This document shows positions 10,532-21,600 of a DNA stretch of 64,000 bases, in pieces. A program made the translations under genes and the position numbers. Below the pieces are notes generated by a model, which made no database searches, was not told the DNA's origin, and saw nothing but the letters and a program-made list of their open reading frames with translations. This stretch comes from Sordariomycetes sp. S80-01Y. Lineage: Eukaryota; Ascomycota; Sordariomycetes. The stretch is taken from positions 884,682 through 948,681 of the forward strand of contig JAXQJY010000021.1 of NCBI GenBank assembly GCA_037042185.1, written 5' to 3'. Numbering within the stretch: position 1 is the first letter of the stretch; each line of letters starts with the position of its first letter.

Positions 10532-12708
10532 GATGGTTGTAGGAAAAATCTTGGGTTAGAATAACTCCACTTGTGATCTGTGAAAGATTTGGCTTCTTTG
10601 CGGCGACAAGACGAAGTAGTAGCCAGCTGCGTCCCGAATTTTTTTTTCTCTTAGGAAAGTGTCAGCCTCGCGAGGGCGTCCCCACTGTTCCGCAGCGGGG
10701 TTCTCGGATGACCAATCACGAACATATCGCACCGGCAAGGCTATAGACCCAACGGCCCACCCTGGACTAACCGCGACATCTAGCCGAGCGAAATGGTCCT
10801 GATTTCTTTATCTGTTCACATAGATTTCTCAAATATGATAATATTTGTGATAGGAGCTATTCTCACACTTGAAATTGTGCTCTAAGTCTTCAAAGTCAAC
10901 GCAAACTACAAAGTTTTCTTTGACACAACGTGCCCAACGCCCCACTATGGTGTTTTTCTGCCGAGTCCGAAGCTTGTCGTGACAAACGAGAGGAGAAGTC
11001 AAGTCTTCCAGAGGCAAGTGTGATGAATTATACCCAGATGGTAGATATTGGCCACGTATGCAGAGACACCGCGTAGTGGCATTTCCTTCCTGCTTAGTGA
11101 GTGCACGTTCGAGGGGGATATGGCACTTCTATAAGACCTATAAGACCTTGTGGAGTCTTGGTTGACTGATGGGGATACCGAACAGGCCTATTTTAGGCAT
11201 CAGAATATACCTGCTCAAACAAAGACACGAATGGACTGGACTTCCCAACTCCTCTCCACGGACTCAACTTCCATACATAGTATGTCGGGACGACATGAAG
11301 CTCGGTGGAACTAACCCGGCGAAAAATGGGTCCTCGGTACGGCATCTCCGATCTAAGCGACACACTACTCCGGGGTCTGAACCTCGCTGGTGGGGTGTCA
11401 AAGTGACTGCTATATGCAATGCATAATGACTCTCGAATTCGCTCAGAGCAGTGGATGGCACTGACTTGTGATGGGGTCGCTTAGCCAGGCCTGCTGGCGC
11501 ATGAAGAAGTGGGCTGAAGGGCACGAGGACAACGACAAGCCGAATCCCCCGCACTCATGTCGTCATCCCGACTGTCACAGGCGCGAGGACCTGCAGTTGG
11601 CAGAAGTCGAGGGCTTGTAAGGGTTGCTGGGAAGATGCACCCCAGATGCTAGTGTCGAACTCTCAGAAAGAGGATGCGAGCAGGACTGGAGAACTCAGAA
11701 AAGCTGATGTTGAACAATGCCAAAATCAGAATGTGGCCACCGACAATGGCCAGCGCGAAAGATAGGCCAAACGAATGGGACTTGGAAAGGCCCTTTATCC
11801 GGCGAGGCCGCTGCAGCGTTGGAGGCGTTGGGATGGTCCAAGCCTCTGGAGAGACTTGTTGAGCCGTCTTGCTGGTCTTTGCTGTTTGCGACCACAATCT
11901 CGCCGCCGTTGATGATCACTTGGCGTTTTCGGCTTAATTATTTCGGGTAGAAATCTCTAAAAGCCTCTATTATAATCGCGCAACTAGCCGCTGGCATTTC
12001 GTAAGTTGATGCAATAGAAAGGGGTGATAGATCAGGAGAATTTTACTCGTGTCCAACAAACCAGGCCGTCTAATGGGCTCTCCATCTGCAACGCTCGCGG
12101 CTACAGCGGAGAGGCCGCTAAACTCCAGACGCTCCAGGCCTCAGATGCCCCACTTCGGGCCACTTTGGGCGCCCCAACCTCCAAATTTCCCCGTGCTTGC
12201 CACGCCAAATTTTCTTTCGTTCGAGGTGCAGTTCGCTCCTTCCCTGCTGCAGCTGCAGTTCCGTTGGCGGCGTCCCCACCTGAGCTCTAGCCTGAGTGAC
12301 ATCCTTCAACCCCGTCCCATCACCACTCGCCTCAGTCGGTTGCTACATCATCTCCTCCTCCTGTCCCTTCTCCTTTGCTTCGCTCGCCCGCTCGGTCTCC
12401 TACTTTTGCGGCCCATTGTTCGATCTTTCCCATATCGTTAATATCTTTCTGCGCAGGCTAGCACCAGCTGTCCATATACTACTGGAGATTCGCACACGTC
12501 CCTCCAGACCCATCGCCGATCGCCTGGGGTAACGCGCAAATCTCGCTCCCAGGGAGATCCGCCTTTGATTCCGACTTTCCCATCCCTCAATCGCGTTCCT
12601 CAGCTTCGAAGTCAATCTTTGATCTTGTGAGAGATACCGGAATCCTCCAGCGCAGCCCTCGAGCCTGCTCTCTGAACGCCTAGCTTTCGAGCCGCGTTCC
12701 CAGACAAG
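10532..12708. other. 2.2-kb intergenic region, divergent YTM1 / glycogen synthase
   Basis: No supported gene. A CCAAT-type pentamer followed by CAC lies near 10710, upstream of YTM1. Two copies of TATAAGACC sit head to tail at 11130-11147. An AGGGG stress-element-like pentamer is at about 12020, and the last 400 bp before 12709 are strongly pyrimidine-rich, as expected for the glycogen synthase leader. A minus-strand open stretch around 11650-11920 has a hydrophobic segment but no ATG. Confidence 0.4.
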
Positions 12709-15022
12709 ATGGCCCACGACGGCGAGCAGACCCGTGATGTCAAGAACCACCTGCTTTTTGAGGTGGCTACTGAGGTAGCCCACCGAGGTATGTCACCTGC
12801 TCTGCGTTGTGTGAACAAAGTCTAACCTGAATCTTAGTTGGTGGAATCTACTCCGTGATCAAGTCGAAAGCGCCCGTCACTACGGCCGAATATGGCGACC
12901 GATACTGTCTCATTGGGCCTCTCAACCACCAATCGGTACGAAAGCGAACTTCTTTTGGAGGTCATAATTAACGAGAACAGGCTGCTGTCGAGGTCGAAGA
13001 GATGGAGCCCCAGTCACCTGCGATTGCTGCGACGATGGCCAGCATGAAGGATCGGGGCATTGGGATCATGTACGGGCGATGGCTGATTGAGGGCGCTCCC
13101 AGAGTGCTTCTCATTGACACTAAGACGGCTTATGGGTACCTGAACGAGTGGAAGGCGGACCTATGGGATGTTGCCAGCATCCCCTCCCCAGCAGGCGATG
13201 ATGAGACCAACGAGGCTATTGTATTTGGTTACCTGGTCGCATGGTTCTTGGGAGAGGTAGGCATTCCGCATCTCCCCTATCATACATACGCTGACGTTTA
13301 TAGTTCGTGTGCCACGAGAAGGAGAAGGCTGTCATTGCGCACTTCCACGAGTGGCTTGCAGGCGTCGCACTTCCCCTCACCCGCAAGCGCAAGATCGACG
13401 TTACCACCATCTTCACCACCCACGCCACACTTCTCGGACGATACCTTTGTGCCGGATCAGTCGACTTCTACAACAATCTGCAGTGGTTCGACGTAGACGC
13501 TGAGGCAGGAAAGCGCGGCATTTACCACCGCTACTGCATAGAGCGCGCCGCCACCCATGCCTGCGATGTGTTTACGACTGTCTCCCACATTACCGCGTAC
13601 GAGTCCGAGCATCTTCTGAAGCGCAAGCCTGATGGTGTCCTTCCCAACGGCTTGAACGTCACCAAGTTCTCGGCGGTCCACGAGTTCCAGAACCTCCACC
13701 AGCAGGCGAAGGAGAAGATCCATGACTTTGTCAGAGGGCACTTCTACGGGCACTACGACTTTGAGCCCGACAATACACTCTATGTCTTCACTGCTGGACG
13801 ATATGAGTTCCGGAACAAGGGTGTTGACATGTTCATTGAGTCTTTGGCTCGCCTTAACCATCGCCTCAAGGCTGTTGGAAGCAAGATGACTGTGGTTGCC
13901 TTCATCATCATGCCTGCTCAGACAACTTCTCTCACTGTTGAGGCGCTGAAGGGGCAGGCTGTTATCAAATCGCTCCGTGACACTACACATGTCATCGAGC
14001 AGAGCATTGGTCGACGCATCTTTGAGCGGTCCTTGAAGTGGCACGAGGGCGATCCGATGCCCGATGAGAAGGAGCTGATCTCCGCTCAGGACCGCATCTT
14101 GATGAGGAGACGCTTGTTCGCAATGAAGAGGCACGGCCTTCCGCCCATTGTCACCCATAACATGGTGAATGACAACGAGGATCCCATCCTCAACCAGATT
14201 CGACGCGTTCAGCTGTTCAACCAGCCATCTGACCGCGTCAAGGTTGTCTTCCACCCTGAGTTCTTGAACTCAGCCAACCCTGTCCTGCCCCTCGACTACG
14301 ACGACTTTGTGCGTGGTTGCCATATGGGTATCTTTGCGTCGTACTATGAGCCTTGGGGCTACACGCCGGCCGAGTGCACTGTTATGGGTGTCCCCAGCAT
14401 CACGAGTAACTTGTCTGGGTTTGGTTGCTACATGGAGGAATTGATCGAGAACTCGAGCGACTACGGCATCTACATCGTGGACCGCCGGACGAAGGGTGTT
14501 GACGACTCTGTTAACCAGCTCACGTCCTTCATGTTCGACTTCTGCGGCAAGAGCCGTCGTCAACGCATCAACCAGAGGAACCGAACCGAGCGCCTGAGCG
14601 ATCTTCTTGACTGGAAGCGTATGGGCATGGAATACGTCAAGGCGCGCCAGTTAGCCCTCCGCCGCGCGTACCCCGCTTCGTTCAGCGGTGAGGAAGAGGA
14701 CGAGGACTTCTTCAGTGGAACCGACGTCAAGATCTCGAGGCCGTTCAGTGTGCCTGGGTCGCCTAGGGACCGCAGTGGGATGATGACGCCCGGCGATTTT
14801 GCGAGTCTGCAAGAAGGGCGTGAAGGTTTGGACACGGAGGACTACGTTGCGTGGAAGTTACCGTAAGTTTTGACCAGACCCAACCTGGTCGCAAAGCCTA
14901 ACTGTCGCAGTGCCGAGGAGGATCCCGACGAGTATCCCTTCCCCTTAACCCTCCGGACGAAGCAACCCGGTGCCGCCGGCGAAGAGCCAGCGGCGGCAGC
15001 GCCCCTGAACGGTGGCAGCTAG
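12709..15022 (+). CDS. GSY1: Glycogen [starch] synthase (GT3 family)
   Basis: Transfers glucose from UDP-glucose to the growing glycogen chain in the cytosol. Five exons: 12709-12787, 12838-12935, 12981-13256, 13304-14862, 14911-15022; 707 residues, the usual fungal size. The N-terminal [16 protein letters not shown] holds the UDP-glucose-binding Arg region and is split by intron 1. The nucleotide-sugar site [11 protein letters not shown] carries the two conserved acidic residues of GT3 enzymes. An Arg-rich helix ([21 protein letters not shown]) corresponds to the glucose-6-phosphate allosteric arginine cluster. The C-terminal Ser/Thr/Pro-rich tail ([18 protein letters not shown]) is where yeast Gsy enzymes are inhibited by phosphorylation. 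The tail after the last intron is short and Ala-rich. Start chosen at the ATG giving [22 protein letters not shown], which aligns with the family. Confidence 0.96.
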
Positions 15023-17757
15023 GCCCGCCACAGCAGCAGGACGCCTTTTCAGCCTTATCGTTAGCATCATCGTTTTCAGCATCATCGCGGCGGCGGCGGC
15101 AGCAGCAGCAAGATGTTTCGCACACAGCAAGTTGGTGATATCAGTCACGCAATGATCATGCATTCTTGGGTTTTGTCGTGTCTTGTCGCATACCTTTTTT
15201 TTTTTCTCACCTGTATAGTGAGGGGTCGGGATAGGCAGTATCAGTGTCGGGATCGGTTTGGTTGGTAATCGTAGTTAGGTCCGTTGGAAGCACACATAAC
15301 AGCATAATTATTCGGACCACCTCTCGGATTCGCTACCTGCCTGCTTGACAACTCGACAGACATATCAGCGTATTAGACCGCAACTGCGCAGGGCCCAACA
15401 CAGTTGGTCTAAGTAAACCGGATCCTTCTGAGAGCCTTGCCACCAAACATAACGCGGATGCAACAGTCAAGTCTCGACTTGGTATGGATGGTCCCTGCCG
15501 ATCCGCAAAGACAAGGAAGGGCAATATATCCCAACCTCGAGACGGTATACAGTATATCGTAACTTGCTGCCCACTGCGACGTGCGCATCTGGCTCGAGCT
15601 CAATCCCACTCCCACCCCCCGGACCGACTCGATACAAGGTCTCCAGGCACGGCGATAGGGGGATACGTCGTCGGCCTTGGCGACAGACCAGACCTGTGTG
15701 CAGCTTCGTCTCGCGCGCCGGGCTCACGGCTGAGGCACAGGTATCACGCTTGAAACATGGTGTAAGCCGCCACCCAGGGGGGCAACAGCATGGAATCTAC
15801 CTCGACGCTGGGCCAGACGTCTGGCTGCGTAGGAGGTGAGAAGTGCATCCTGAACCGACATGGATGGCAAAGTCGACGATCGAAGGTGATGTTTAAGTTG
15901 GAAGAGCATCTGCACATCATCGCGATCATTCTCGAGGGCCGATGCGCGACGCCGCCTGCCGCGCCATGTCGCATCCGCAACACAACCAACATCCCCCCCA
16001 GCGCCTCGTACCTTGCATGTTAGACGCAGGTACAGAGCGCGGACCACGATACGTGACGCTCAAGCAGTCTCCTCTACTTTCCTCCCGCCCCTCCAGCATC
16101 CATCCCCTCCTCTCCCCGGCTCTCCCAGCATCATCCCTCTACTTGAAGCAAAGTTCTCAAAATCTGCGAGCTAGACCTGCTTTATAATGGGGCGTGGGAT
16201 GGCAGGCTGAGATCCGAGTCCAGGGCCAGGAATAATTTTTTTCTCTCCCCTCTCTCTTCTCTTCCCGTGGAGCTCTATTTAGAGGCACAGACGCGAAATG
16301 GAGACAAGCCCAGTCGGTCTTTGGACGCTCCGACCCTCCCCCAAGAAAGACACTTACCTGTTCGGGCAAGCCAGGTGGACAGCAACGTTAGAGAGTGGTG
16401 GCATGTTGCATGGGTCCTCTCTGGCCGCCTGTCTCAGGACGCTCGTCCGGGGACCGGGGTTGGGTTTTTTCCTCCCCTACTGAACACTGTGCCTCGACTT
16501 TCGCGAGAATGCCATTATGTCAACTCGCTATAGCCCTGGCTGTCGATATGCGTAGATCATAAGTTACCTCCCACTCCAGCGCACGGACATGGTGCCTTCT
16601 GGATGGGGCTTGACACACAGGAAATCCTCTTCGCTCCTGTTCCGGAGCAGGTGGTGTTGGGAGAGCGTCCGTCCACCAGAGTGGCAGAAATTGCAGGCGT
16701 TGAGAAGAATTGTCCGATCTGCCGCCAGTCATCACCGACCCCCGGCCGACTGACTTCAAAACATCTTGGCTCCGAGGGGCCGGGTGATCAACCAAGGCTG
16801 CTGTCCGGCCCCCCAAAGGTCCAAAGGTATCGCGCCATAGGGGACCAGGTGGGCGCGTACTGTACGGGACATCGACTTTTGGGCAATCAACATCTGACCG
16901 GCGAACATGCGATCTAAGATTGGGGCGGGTCCCCCTCTGGCCTCCTTTTGGGGACCAAAAGGCGGGTCCCCTCTGCTTCGGTGAGTCGGGTCGTTGCGGA
17001 CGAATGCATGACATTTCGCTGCTAAATTACTTAGTAGTGGGCTCGACTTACACCAGGATCCTGGGTCGGGACGAGTCAGGGACGGACAAGCTCAGGTTCA
17101 CCTCAGCCCCTTGGAGGCTCGTCCGACGGCTCGAGACGCTGGAGTCAGGCCGCCGACCAATGCGTGATGGACACACATTTCATAGCTTCTTAGCTGATGC
17201 GTTGTTAATTCCTAGGTACGTATGTGGGATTCTTGTTCCGCTGCGATGCGCTGCGCTGCGCGACAACTCACAAGCGCCTGCCAAGTCATCTAAACGCCGA
17301 CGGGCAGCCACTTTGACAGCCACCAGTGTGGATGCGTGACAATTTGGCACGGTCGCACGATCTCGGCCCCGGAAGTCGCTCCTCGGATGGAAGCGACAGC
17401 TTGTTAATCAATTCTCATCCCTGTTCAAGGTCCCAAGGCCTGTTCACCGCTACCGTCATGCGAGATACTGGAGGGCGATGCAAAGTAAGAGAGGCAATGT
17501 CAAATTATATTGCTAGCGTCTTGGTATCGTCACTACTGCCAACCAATCTTGCGATGTCCATCGCTGAGTCCCAGGTGTTGCTTCGTGAGAAGGGCTCAAA
17601 AAGAAATAAAAATAAACCAAACTCCATGCCAAGGCTGTAGAGCCTCCCACAGGTATCATTATCCCAACGCCAATGTGTCGTATCATAGTCGAAATTCAAG
17701 CCGCGACGCCATGCGTAAATCCAGAGGAAGGTAAGCGAGCCCAGAGGCAACAACTTC
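15023..17757. other. 2.7-kb intergenic region after glycogen synthase
   Basis: The left part is the glycogen synthase 3' UTR, including a GCGGCGGCGGCAGCAGCAGC run and a T-tract near 15195. From 16060 to 16290 a pyrimidine-rich tract, TTTATAATGG and a second CT-rich block look like a promoter or leader, but no convincing protein follows: the best plus-strand frame, at about 16298, is 61 codons. Around 16921-16975 a GGCGGGTCCCC-TCTG unit occurs twice, flanking a palindrome (CCTTTTGGGGACCAAAAGG). Many short overlapping frames on both strands are not supported as genes. Confidence 0.35.
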
Positions 17758-18642
17758 TCAAGGCCTCCTTCGGCCCATAGAGATGGAAAGGCCGCTACGT
17801 AGCCTTGAGTGCCCCTTGGTTTGCGGTTGACGCGGTGCCTCAGTTGTTTCTGGAATGGGTGGCGGCTCCATCATGATGGTCTTCCTCCTCGAAGCCTTCA
17901 GCGCCGCTTCTTTCGCCCTTGCAGCCTCAATATCCTCCAGACTTTGGTCGACTGACTGCGGACGCATGGTGAGGACGTCTTGTGATTGCGTAGCAGCCTG
18001 GTTCAGGTGAGGCTTGCTCCTCTTCCTAGCCAGGGAGAAGGTGCGCTTCAACATCGAGCTCGCACCCTTGGGCGTCCTTGGCCGCTCCGACTCATGGGGC
18101 TGCTCAGACTCGTTTTTGTTGGCGAAGGGGTCGATGCTCAGGAACGAAGGTTTCTGACGGGTATGAACAGCAGGTGCGAATGTGCTTGATCGCGAGAATG
18201 TGCTGAGGATGCTGCTGCTCGCCGTGCTGCTCACGCTGGTCCTCCTCCTGCCAAACTCTGGGTCGGTGCCCGTTCGTTGAATCTTCTGCTTCGGGTTGTC
18301 CTCGGGCTCACCAGGGCTGGAGCTCCGGGGTGGCAGGTCTACCAGCGCGGGCTTTCCATAGAAGACGAAGCTCACAACCCGGGCCGTATCTTCATGGCTC
18401 TTGCGGTTGGGGGACTCGGGATCCAAATCAGAGTCGGAGTCAAATTCGTAGTCCGAGAAGTCGTCAGCGGACGAGGAGGCGTCTTCTTCGGAAGAGAGAT
18501 AGACGCTGTGAGGGGCGGTGGCGGGGGAGAGGGGTGGCTGTTCATCGAGGGTGGCTTTGGAGTCGATGGGTTCGAGGAAACGAGAGGAGCGGAGGGTGGA
18601 TTTCGTTGGGAGGGCGGGTGCGTCCTGCGGTAAAGCGTCCAT
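17758..18642 (-). CDS. Conserved-looking hypothetical protein, Ser-rich, acidic then basic
   Basis: Single exon of 294 residues from the ATG at 18642 (MDALPQDAPALPTK). The open frame extends 46 codons further upstream through a non-ATG codon. About residues 50-80 form a strongly acidic Ser/Asp cluster (SSEEDASSSADDFSDYEFDS), followed by VSFVFYGKPALVDLPPRSSSPGE. The middle is Ser-rich (TSVSSTASSSILSTFSRSSTF), and the C-terminal half is basic with RTFSLARKRSKP and a predicted helix around EDIEAARAKEAALKASRRK, ending GRRRP. There is no signal peptide, membrane segment or recognised domain. The composition suggests a phosphorylated, mostly disordered nuclear or cytosolic protein; this is inference. 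The single long ATG-initiated frame, clean stop and codon use support a real gene. Confidence 0.65.
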   Translation of the reverse strand: MDALPQDAPALPTKSTLRSSRFLEPIDSKATLDEQPPLSPATAPHSVYLSSEEDASSSADDFSDYEFDSDSDLDPESPNRKSHEDTARVVSFVFYGKPALVDLPPRSSSPGEPEDNPKQKIQRTGTDPEFGRRRTSVSSTASSSILSTFSRSSTFAPAVHTRQKPSFLSIDPFANKNESEQPHESERPRTPKGASSMLKRTFSLARKRSKPHLNQAATQSQDVLTMRPQSVDQSLEDIEAARAKEAALKASRRKTIMMEPPPIPETTEAPRQPQTKGHSRLRSGLSISMGRRRP

Positions 18643-21600
18643 TGTGATGTTGTATAGTAAAGGTAGGGTGGTTCTCGTATATTGCGTGTGAAGTGAGGTC
18701 AAGTGCTGGGATTGAAAGGAGTCCAGATGGAAGGGCAGGTTATATCTTCCACTGCAGGTTCTGGGGGTGGAGTGAAGCACCTTCCGGCCTGTTCGTGCCA
18801 GACGTTGTTCGGAATGGAAATGACGAGGGAGCCAGCCGATAAAATGTCAAGATGAACTGTTGCGTCGAGCCCAGCTCCGATCTGAGCACCCAAATGCAGA
18901 CCGCTGCTGATTCCAAGAGGAGGTGCTGAGACAAGGGATTTTGTCTTTCCCTTGGGTCGGTCTAGCGAAGGCTGGGCGAAGGGTGGTGCGCTGCAACCCA
19001 AGGGCGTTTCGTGTAAGTGGTTGGTGCCGGTGAGCCACAGGCAGTCTTTCAATGTCTCAAGGGAGACCAGTCTCACCTCTGACCACAAAGAATCAGATGA
19101 AGGAGTAACGCTAAGAGAGACAGTGAATTGTCGAAAACAACTGAAGGTCAAGTTGAGAATGGGAGAGGCTGCGTCCACCGATGGAGGGCTTGGTGCACTT
19201 TTAGAAGCCAGCAGGTTGCATGCCCAGTCCGCTCCTGATACGAGCACACCGTGCAGAGCGTCTACAGACGCACCGTATACTTCGACCCCGGGCATGGATG
19301 CCATTGGTCGCTGCGACCAGGGCGCCACAACGCCTTGGCAGCCACTGGGCAGCCCGCACCTGCACTTTTCTGGGCGCGCTTTCCCTCTGGTTCACCACGG
19401 CGTTTCAAGTGCAGGAGGGCCAGTCCCAATGGGAGCAGGAGCCTCAACTCCCGGTCCTTTCGCGACCGGATCTGTTTTTGCGCTGCAGCAGTGCGACTTG
19501 GCTCGCTGAACAGCCTCAGCCTGCCCTGAGATGCTGGCTCACTACCTTACGTTGGCAAACCCAAGCCCAGCGTGTCGAGGACCGACCCCAACGGCGTAGC
19601 GGGACCCTTCACCAAGAACACCATCATACATGAAATCATTCGGCGGCAAAGGAACACAAGAGGCGAATTCGTCCGGCACTTGAATCCTTCCAAGGCTTCC
19701 ATCCAGGGTCGGTGACCCTCAGGACGCTGCAACCCGACGTGGGGAGTTTGGGAGCCACCGTCCGGCATCGGTTGGTCTGTTGGATCGGCTTCGCTGTCCT
19801 TGCACCTTGCGCTCGCACGAGTGCAGTGCAACGCAGATCTTCAACTTCCCTTCGACTTCTGGAAGGACGTATCCTTTCGCATTGACTGGTCCTGATCCAC
19901 AGGCACAGACATCTCGCACTAACCGCAATCCCTCAGTCCAACCTCGAGGTCCTTGCGTTCGCACAGGGAAGATCCTCGACTTTCGAACACCGGCTCTTCT
20001 GGTGGAACGGGGTCGAATGATTGGCTGGTGGTTGACAGCCACGGCTGCCAATGGGCGTTTAGACGTCGACACGCGCGGAGGCTGGCCTGCCGTTTCACAT
20101 GGGCACTGATATTAAAGGCTCTGGCGGCGCATCACGCGTCCGGCTCCGAAACTGGACTCAACACCACCACACGCCATTCTTGGTCATCTCACACGCTGAT
20201 TCTTGGTATGTGTCTCTCTTGGGCAGCTGGGCCTCCCCAATCACGGCCACCAACCTCCTTAGTCTCTCTTTGAACTCTGTACTGTGATCGATCTCAATTT
20301 GAACAGTTTGATGTTTGGCACATGCAGATTTTGGCCTATATCAGATAACGGCTTTTGCGCTGGTCAAACTTGCTCTTCCGGAAAGTGTTCGCGGAATGCC
20401 CAGCCGAGTTGCGACCAGCGAACCGATTGCCCCCGCAGAATCTGATTCTAATATATTGCCCCGATTACATACTCTCCAGGATCTCGCCAGGTTGGTGGGA
20501 ATTTGGGCGTTCCTAGCTCAACGCTACCGTTCCCTGCGACGCCAAGGATCTCGAGCATCCGATATCGTTTCGAGAAGCGTGCAGCGATGCCTGTGATAAC
20601 CAGTGCAGCCCGATGGCCGGCTTGCATGGCGCTATCTACTTAGTATCCTTCTCAATGAGGCCATCGCAGCCGGGACTGGTGATGCGCTGTCGGGCTGGAA
20701 AGGTGGTGTGGGCGGCAGCGAGCGGAGCGCGTATCGTATCGTGTCGTCTCTGGATGCCTTGCATGCGCTCCCACTTCATTCTCCCAGACCGACATTTACC
20801 AGCAGAAAAGAAAAAATCTGCCTCTCACTACAGGATCGTCGCCAGGAGCTTGGGAGTCAAGACACTCAATGTCTCTTCACGTGGCAGCCATCGTTCCGTA
20901 TCTGAGACCTGATAAACTTCGTCCCGTCTGCTGCAAGGAGGAGTATCGGAGGCATCGAAACCTTCCCTGTCACGGCTTGCGCCCGTCTTGTCTCGTTGCC
21001 AACTGCCGTCCTGCAGCACACTCACTCCCTCTTTGCACGCTCGTAGCATGTTGCTGGCAGCGTTAGGAAGATGGCGGCTCCCGCCACCGTTTCTGTTTGC
21101 GATCCCAGAACCCTCGTCAACATTTGCCTCGAAGGAATCCCGCCCCCGCGCGAGGACCCTGAAAATAGTAGCGATGCGCACACGGAGATGACAAGCAAAG
21201 GACTGCTTTGCCGCAGGACCCTGAAACCTTCAGTCTTGGTAATGCCTCTGCTGTATGTCTGCCGGCGCGAACCCATACGAGAGTCACAGCTCGTGATGGT
21301 GTTGAGCACAGTGTTGACTTGATAGGGGTCGGTTCGAAGAACTTCTGGAGACGAGTGGCGTCATGGGGGGCTGGGCGCCGCTCCGTCGTGGGGCTGGACT
21401 CGGCCGGACGCCACTTCAGCTGGGCGGCGCCACAACGTTGACATCACCTGGGGCTTGGGTGTTGCGCCGTTGCGCTACGCTGGATAGAGTCTAGCGCGGG
21501 GCTGGTGAAGTGTTAGCACGCCTCAGCCATTCCCTCCATGAATCCAGTTCCCACCGTTCGGCTTTCGAACTTGGAGGACCCTGGATCTCAGTGTTGACTC

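Noticed and set aside
11649-11919. Minus-strand open frames with a hydrophobic segment, possibly a small membrane protein
   Set aside because: No ATG start in either frame, no upstream exon found, no family similarity.
18699-19304. 201-codon minus-strand frame just upstream of the unknown gene
   Set aside because: No motif, overlapped by an equally long plus-strand frame, and the position fits the leader of the downstream gene. The longer version begins with GTG.
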